Below, one piece after another: positions 11,867-16,530 of a DNA stretch of 16,530 bases. The stretch comes from Chitinophagaceae bacterium UBA5175. GTDB lineage: Bacteria > Bacteroidota > Bacteroidia > Chitinophagales > Chitinophagaceae. The notes under the pieces were generated by a model that was not told the DNA's origin, ran no database searches, and worked only from the letters and a program-made list of their open reading frames with translations. Numbering within the stretch: the stretch's first letter is position 1; the number at the start of each line of letters is the position of its first letter. The translations under genes were made by a program, and so were the position numbers. The stretch is from the NCBI GenBank assembly GCA_002413325.1, contig DHWT01000147.1, positions 1 to 16,530 of the forward strand. The letters are read 5' to 3'.

Positions 11867-14620
11867 TCATTTCCTCGGATTTTCCAATTGGGCCTGGGCA
11901 GCGGCCAGTCTCGCGATGGGCACACGGAACGGTGAACAGCTCACATAATTCATTCCGATGCGGTGGCAGAATTTCACACTCTCCGCATCGCCGCCGTGTT
12001 CACCGCAGATACCAATTTTCAGGTTTGGTTTTGTTTTACGTCCTCTTTCAACACCCAGTTTGATAAGTTCTCCCACGCCGTCCTGGTCAATAGTCTGAAA
12101 AGGATCATCTTTGAGCAATTTCAGATCAAGGTAATTGGGTAGGAAACCACCAATATCATCGCGGCTGAAACCAAAACTCATCTGGGTCAGGTCGTTGGTG
12201 CCAAAGCTGAAAAAATCGGCTACCGTGGCCATCTGACCTGCTTTTAATGCGGCCCGGGGAATTTCAATCATGGTTCCATACAGGTAGGGTATTTTTTTCA
12301 TTTTTGTTTTTTCGCATACTTCCTTATAAACCCGGTCCACGATTTTCTTCTGGTGAATGAGTTCATTCACCGTGCAGGTAACGGGCACCATGATTTCAGG
12401 AAAGGCCTTTTTGCCGGATTTTAATAATTCTGCGGTAGCTTCCAGAATGGCCCGGATCTGCATCTCTGTAATTTCCGGATAGCTGACGCCCAACCTCACT
12501 CCCCGGTGGCCCAGCATCGGGTTATTTTCATGCAGGGCAAGCACCCTTCTTCTTAACAGGCTCATGCTGATACCGAGTTCCTTGCTGAGCTGTTGTAATT
12601 TTTCCCTGTCATGCGGAACAAACTCGTGTAAGGGCGGATCCAGCAGGCGAATGGTTACCGGAAAACCATTCATTGTCGTTAAAGTATCTTTCACATCATT
12701 CTTTACATATTTGTACAGTTCATTCAACGCACTGATTCTTTCTTTTTCCGTTTTACTTACAATCATTTTACGCAGCATGAACAGGGGTTCATCGCTTCCT
12801 TCCCCATAAAACATATGTTCGGTGCGGAACAAACCGATCCCTTCGGCGCCGAATTTCAGCCCCTGTGCTGCATCCCCCGGTGTTTCGGCATTCGTGCGAA
12901 CGCCCATCACTTTTATTTTGTCAACCAGTTTCATCAGGGTGTTGTAAGAAAGGTTTTCATCCAGATTAATAGCCACCAGGGGTAAACTGCCTTCGTAAAC
13001 CAGTCCCCGGGTTCCGTTCAAAGTAACCCAGTCTCCTTCTTTTATGATGACACCATCTTTTGCCCTGAATGATTTTGCTTCTCCATGAATTTCAATATCC
13101 GCGCATCCGACGATACAACATTTACCCCAGCCCCTGGCCACGAGTGCGGCATGGGAGGTCATTCCGCCCTTGGTGGTCAGAATGGCCTGGGACTTGTGCA
13201 TCCCGTCCACGTCCTCGGGGGATGTTTCTTCGCGGACCAAAATCACTTTCTCGCCCTTATGCGCCCATTCCACCGCATCATTCGAGGAGAAAACAACCCG
13301 GCCTCTTGCGCCGCCCGGTCCTGCCGGTAATCCTTTTGCAATCACCTTATGGATCTCTTCTGCCTTGGGGTCGATCATGGGTAGTAATAATTCCACCAGT
13401 TGATTGGGTCCCACGCGCTGTATGGCGGTTTTGGCATCAATCAGTTTTTCCCTGTGCATCTCGGTTGCCATGCGGACCGCAGCAATACCATTTCGTTTAC
13501 CTACGCGGCATTGCAGCATATAGAGTGTTCCCCTTTCAATCGTGAACTCGATATCCTGCATGTCTTTATAATGAGATTCCAGTCGTTTCTGGTAACCGTA
13601 AAGTTCTTTGTAAAGCCGGGGCATTCCCGTTTCCAGGGTCGTAAACTGTTTACTCTGTTCATTCTTCGAGTATTCATTTACTGGCGCCGGAGTGCGGGTG
13701 CCGGCGACCACGTCTTCTCCCTGGGCATTTACCAGGTATTCCCCATAAAATTTATTTTCACCGGTACCTGGATTTCGCGTAAAGGCGACACCGGTACAAC
13801 TGTTATCACCCATATTTCCGAAAACCATGGCCTGGACATTCACGGCAGTTCCCCATTCATCCGGAATTTTTTCTATGCGGCGGTACTCTACTGCTCTTTT
13901 ACCATTCCAGCTTCCGAATACAGCACCAATGCCTCCCCAGAGTTGCTCCAGTGGATCTTCAGGGAAATCAGAACCCAATACCTGTTTTACTGTTTTCCTG
14001 TAATCTTTTACCAGTTCTTTCAGTTCGGGTACGGTCAGTTCCGTATCGCTTCCATATCCTTTTTTATGTTTGACAGCCTCCAGTTTTTCGTCCAGGAGTT
14101 TGCGGATTCCTTTGCCATTTTTTGCTTCAATTCCGTTCGCTTTTTCCATTACAACATCCGAATACATCATGATCAGCCTGCGGTAAGCATCATAGGCAAA
14201 CCGTTCATCGCCGCTCTGTGCTATGATGCCTTTGATGGTCTTTTCATTCAGACCTACGTTTAAAACGGTCTCCATCATGCCGGGCATGGAACGGCGGGCT
14301 CCTGAACGAACGGATAACAGCAATGGATTGGTTTCATCACCAAATTTCTTTCCGGTGAGTTTTTCTATTTTGGCGAGTGCTTTTTCCGCCTCTGCCTTTA
14401 ATAATTTAGGATACTTATTTTTATTCTGGTAGTAATAAGTACATACTTCTGTTGTAATGGTAAAACCGGGTGGAACGGGCAAACGCAGTTTGGGATGTCC
14501 GGCCATTTCAGCCAGGTTAGCGCCTTTACCACCTAAAAGGTTTTTCATGGATTCATTTCCGTCGGCCCTGCCGCCACCGAAAAAGTATACGAACTTTTCG
14601 GTTTTTGACTGTTTTCGCAT
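11867..14620 (-). CDS. ppdK: Pyruvate, phosphate dikinase
   Basis: This 917-residue cytoplasmic enzyme interconverts pyruvate + ATP + Pi and PEP + AMP + PPi. It has the complete three-domain layout. The ATP-grasp domain opens with FGGGRADGNESMKNLLGGKG (14-33) and contains LLSVRSGARRSMPGMMETV (101-119). The phosphohistidine domain has GGMTSHAALVARGWGKCCIVG, with phospho-acceptor His490 and the neighbouring Thr488, which is the regulatory site in relatives. The TIM-barrel domain ends with ICGEHGGDAESVKFCHRIG, where Cys872 is the general acid. Length is slightly above the usual 870-900. The start is ATG 14620, giving MRKQSKTEKFVYFFGGG. It seems monocistronic, with an unusual hairpin about 90 bases upstream. 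It serves gluconeogenesis or PPi-dependent glycolysis. Confidence 0.97.
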   Translation of the reverse strand: MRKQSKTEKFVYFFGGGRADGNESMKNLLGGKGANLAEMAGHPKLRLPVPPGFTITTEVCTYYYQNKNKYPKLLKAEAEKALAKIEKLTGKKFGDETNPLLLSVRSGARRSMPGMMETVLNVGLNEKTIKGIIAQSGDERFAYDAYRRLIMMYSDVVMEKANGIEAKNGKGIRKLLDEKLEAVKHKKGYGSDTELTVPELKELVKDYRKTVKQVLGSDFPEDPLEQLWGGIGAVFGSWNGKRAVEYRRIEKIPDEWGTAVNVQAMVFGNMGDNSCTGVAFTRNPGTGENKFYGEYLVNAQGEDVVAGTRTPAPVNEYSKNEQSKQFTTLETGMPRLYKELYGYQKRLESHYKDMQDIEFTIERGTLYMLQCRVGKRNGIAAVRMATEMHREKLIDAKTAIQRVGPNQLVELLLPMIDPKAEEIHKVIAKGLPAGPGGARGRVVFSSNDAVEWAHKGEKVILVREETSPEDVDGMHKSQAILTTKGGMTSHAALVARGWGKCCIVGCADIEIHGEAKSFRAKDGVIIKEGDWVTLNGTRGLVYEGSLPLVAINLDENLSYNTLMKLVDKIKVMGVRTNAETPGDAAQGLKFGAEGIGLFRTEHMFYGEGSDEPLFMLRKMIVSKTEKERISALNELYKYVKNDVKDTLTTMNGFPVTIRLLDPPLHEFVPHDREKLQQLSKELGISMSLLRRRVLALHENNPMLGHRGVRLGVSYPEITEMQIRAILEATAELLKSGKKAFPEIMVPVTCTVNELIHQKKIVDRVYKEVCEKTKMKKIPYLYGTMIEIPRAALKAGQMATVADFFSFGTNDLTQMSFGFSRDDIGGFLPNYLDLKLLKDDPFQTIDQDGVGELIKLGVERGRKTKPNLKIGICGEHGGDAESVKFCHRIGMNYVSCSPFRVPIARLAAAQAQLENPRK

Positions 14621-14708
14621 TGTGAGTTTTTTTAATTGAACATTATTCCTGTATCACGGACAGCATTTCCTATGCATCCTTCACATGTGATCGGGGTTCT
14701 TAAGCTGA

Positions 14709-14745
14709 AATAAAGAATATTCTTTTGAATAAGAATTTCTTTATT
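14709..14745. other. AT-only 15-pair hairpin between the VOC genes and ppdK
   Basis: AATAAAGAA (14709-14717), a single unpaired T, ATTCTT (14719-14724), loop TTGAAT, AAGAAT (14731-14736), TTCTTTATT (14737-14745): 15 consecutive pairs with one bulge. It lies 116 bases after the VOC gene stop and about 90 bases before the ppdK ATG, both on the minus strand. It could be a terminator-like structure for the VOC genes or an operator for ppdK. No long T-run follows. The remainder of the 240-base gap holds nothing I can name. Confidence 0.5.
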
Positions 14746-14860
14746 GATTAAGATTCAGAAAACACCAATATGAAAATACAAGCGCGGGATTCATTATCGC
14801 ATGAGAGAGGTCATTAGCCATGCTGATAATTGTCAATAGGGGGAATGATTTATTATGAAA

Positions 14861-15283
14861 CTATATATTCACCAGTTCCTCAATGTTAAATTTCTTCGTT
14901 TTTCGAACGACCTCCATCGCTTTGGGAGCTTTTTGGGGGTCTGTCATCAGTTTTCCCAGGATGGCCGGAACTATCTGCCAGCTTAAACCAAATTGATCTC
15001 TGAGCCATCCGCATTCTATTTCGCTGCCGCCTGCTGTCAGTTTCTTCCAGTAATCGTCTATTTCCTCCTGTGTTTCACATTCAACCACAAAGGAAATCGC
15101 TTCCGTGAATTTGAACTTGGGTCCCGCATTTAATCCCATAAATACAGATCCGTTCAACTCGAATTTTACCACCATGGGCGTGTCTGTAATAATTTTTGAA
15201 TTTTTAAAAATGCTGCAATAAAACACTGCTGCTTCTTTGGCCCGCCCGTCAAACCAGAGGCAGGGGTAAATGGTATGTTCCAT
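14861..15283 (-). CDS. PhnB-like VOC-superfamily protein, copy 1
   Basis: This 140-residue protein has the vicinal-oxygen-chelate (glyoxalase/bleomycin-resistance-like) pattern of the PhnB-like subfamily: YPCLWFDGRAKEAAVFYCSIF at the N-terminus, FELNGSVFMGLNAGP, an acidic SFVVECETQEEIDDYWKKL helix region and CGWLRDQFGLSWQIVP near the C-terminus. Proteins of this type are often mislabelled as 3-demethylubiquinone methyltransferases; no specific reaction is known for most. ATG 15283 gives the family-typical MEHTIYPCLW start; a TTG at 15301 would add six residues and is less likely. It begins 21 bases after the stop of the second VOC gene, so the two are probably co-transcribed. Confidence 0.87.
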   Translation of the reverse strand: MEHTIYPCLWFDGRAKEAAVFYCSIFKNSKIITDTPMVVKFELNGSVFMGLNAGPKFKFTEAISFVVECETQEEIDDYWKKLTAGGSEIECGWLRDQFGLSWQIVPAILGKLMTDPQKAPKAMEVVRKTKKFNIEELVNI

Positions 15284-15304
15284 AGTATATGTTTGTATCA
15301 AATA

Positions 15305-15742
15305 TTATTTTTCATTACAATTAAACATCCACTGCACGCCAAATTGATCCGTACAACTGCCAAAATAGGCTCCCCAGAACATATCCTGCAGGTCCATGGT
15401 AATTTTTCCGCCTGCTGAAAGCGCCCCGAATAATCTCCTGGTTTCTTTTTTTGTATCCGGCTCCAGATTAATATGGACGTTGTTTCCAAAGTTTACATGA
15501 AAACCCATGGACTCCGGGGCGTCTGTACCCATAATGATATGTCCGCCGATCGTGGCCAGTTCAACGTGCATGATGAGGTTTTTATCTGCCTCCGCTAAAG
15601 GCGGCGTGCCCTCCTGGGGCGGTATATCTTTAAAGCGGACAATCCCCGTGCCGCCAAATTCGCCGCCGAATACGGATTTATAAAAGTTGAAGGCTTCCCC
15701 GGTATTGCGGGGGAAGTTTAAATAGGTGCTTACGCGTGCCAT
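15305..15742 (-). CDS. PhnB-like VOC-superfamily protein, copy 2
   Basis: This 145-residue VOC protein is of the PhnB-like type: VSTYLNFPRNTGEAFNFYKS, FGGEFGG, a metal-site-like segment IMHVELATIGGHIIMGTDAP, and the closing FGSCTDQFGVQWMFNCNEK. It is only distantly similar to its neighbour and belongs to a different branch, judged from length and motifs, so it is not a recent duplication. I chose ATG 15742 (MARVSTYLNF), since the alternative TTG at 15781 adds 13 residues that are not family-like. It is upstream of the other VOC gene in a two-gene minus-strand unit. Substrate unknown. Confidence 0.87.
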   Translation of the reverse strand: MARVSTYLNFPRNTGEAFNFYKSVFGGEFGGTGIVRFKDIPPQEGTPPLAEADKNLIMHVELATIGGHIIMGTDAPESMGFHVNFGNNVHINLEPDTKKETRRLFGALSAGGKITMDLQDMFWGAYFGSCTDQFGVQWMFNCNEK

Positions 15743-16015
15743 CCGGGGAAAGTTTGGTTTTGAAAAATAAATAGAATTCAAATATAGCGAACCTTAACAA
15801 GTGATTAACTGTATAAACGCGACAACCTGTGGACTGTTGATGACAACCTCGTTATCCTGAAATCCGGTCCGGATCATGCGTTAGTTCCTGTTAACGCGAT
15901 ATTCCTGAAAAGGTAATCGTTTACTCTTAGGATGCCGGGCCGGTGCAGTTAAATAGTCTTTCCGGTTTCCGGGCTGCCAAAATAAAATGTTAACTTTAAG
16001 TATAACTGCTGGCAT

Positions 16016-16530
16016 ATGAAATACAGGTATTTCCTGGCAATTCCCCTCTGCTTTGCGTTTCTTCATTCTGCGGAAGCACAGAATAATAACGCATCAACTT
16101 ATGTAAAAAACAACAGTCACCCGAAAGACAGTCTGGAGGCCCTGATCTTCCAGCGTCTCGTTGATTTCATTTCAAAAAATGATCCCGGTATAAAAGCCAC
16201 GGAAGGAGGAAATGATTCCCTGGGTCGGATGGGTGAGGAACACCAGCTGGTGATTCCCTTTGCAAGGGGTGTAGCGCCGGAGCCCACACAAAATTCCAGT
16301 TGGGATAAAAGTCTTCCTACGGTGTATAATAAAGAGGCTTTACAGGGTTCCCCCTTTTTACTGTCTGACTATGTGCCCGGTTTGGTTGTCAATGAACTCG
16401 ATACCGTAATCGATAAACCATCTTACGCGTATAATTATGACAAGATGAGCGGAAATTTTCTGCTGAAACGGGATAATGAGAAGCCCATTGCCGTCAACAA
16501 AGCCCAGGTTAAACAATTTTGCTTAAAGAC
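16016..16530 (+). CDS. N-terminal part of a secreted protein of unknown function (runs off the right edge)
   Basis: From ATG 16016 the frame is open to the window end, giving 171 complete codons. It begins with a clear signal peptide (MKYRYFLAIPLCFAFLHSAEA, likely cleaved before QNNN). The mature part contains DSLEALIFQRLVDFISKNDP, VIPFARGVAPEPTQNSSWD and later VNELDTVIDKPSYAYNYDKM. It has no cysteine-rich, repeat or transmembrane features. I do not recognise the family; the last part (YDKMSGNFLLKRDNEKPIA) has the flavour of uncharacterised Bacteroidota exported proteins. The 273 bases upstream (15743-16015) hold no supported gene. They contain a 13-base palindrome, ATCCGG-T-CCGGAT, at 15862-15874 and a 6-8-6 inverted repeat, GCGTTA / TAACGC, at 15878-15897. 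Confidence 0.75.
   Translation, partial: MKYRYFLAIPLCFAFLHSAEAQNNNASTYVKNNSHPKDSLEALIFQRLVDFISKNDPGIKATEGGNDSLGRMGEEHQLVIPFARGVAPEPTQNSSWDKSLPTVYNKEALQGSPFLLSDYVPGLVVNELDTVIDKPSYAYNYDKMSGNFLLKRDNEKPIAVNKAQVKQFCLK

Noticed and set aside
13400..14263. 287-codon plus-strand open frame
   Set aside because: It lies entirely antisense to ppdK, whose 917-residue product is complete with all catalytic motifs; the antisense translation is not protein-like.
15809..15916. 35-codon plus-strand frame with protein-like sequence (LYKRDNLWTVDDNL at its start)
   Set aside because: It has no start codon, opens directly after a TAA and is too short to separate from chance; possibly a fossil, but unsupported.

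Overview
The window looks like a chromosome segment from a member of the Bacteroidota, probably Chitinophagaceae-like. The reasons are a bacterial sphingolipid operon, Bacteroidota-type promoter elements (TTTG / TAnnTTTG), start codons with little Shine-Dalgarno signal, a lysine-rich SWIB protein, DUF2202 proteins and an AMP-forming pyruvate phosphate dikinase. No rRNA, tRNA, CRISPR array or insertion sequence was seen. This taxonomic call is an inference from gene content.

Layout. Positions 1-353 hold the 3' end of an unrecognised gene. Positions 472-3234 (minus strand) hold a thiol and metal(loid) cluster: an ArsR-family repressor, a small CPKC thioredoxin-like protein, a degraded 62-codon frame, a rhodanese with a cysteine-pair tail, an ArsP/YraQ-type permease and a DinB/YfiT protein. 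Two matching operators (TTCGT-N6-ACGAA) lie in front of the repressor and in front of the thioredoxin-like gene. They show that the long TTG/GTG-started versions of both genes are wrong. Positions 3358-3819 are mostly non-coding but contain a frame that looks coding and is interrupted by an amber codon. Next come a histone-H1-like/SWIB protein (3820-4215), a 420-base gap with an intrinsic terminator, and a small outer-membrane beta-barrel protein (4638-5225) with its own terminator.

Positions 5448-7269 (minus strand) hold two paralogous DUF2202 ferritin-like exported proteins and a single-domain asparaginase. A palindrome of Crp/Fnr type sits upstream of them, and a Crp/Fnr-family regulator is encoded next door (7524-8225). 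Diverging from that regulator is the most coherent system in the window, at 8462-11851 (plus strand): serine palmitoyltransferase, a GNAT-fold acyltransferase and an SDR-family reductase/epimerase. This is the gene set expected for dihydroceramide synthesis by the bacterial route (Spt, bCerS, CerR). It has a clear promoter preceded by two abutting inverted repeats. Convergent to it is ppdK (11867-14620). Two tandem PhnB-like VOC proteins (14861-15742) and the 5' end of a secreted protein of unknown function (16016 to the right edge) close the window.

No entirely new system is claimed. The points most worth following are the ArsR regulon with its Cys-tailed rhodanese and DinB partner, the sphingolipid operon with its paired operators, and the two gene remnants near arsR.
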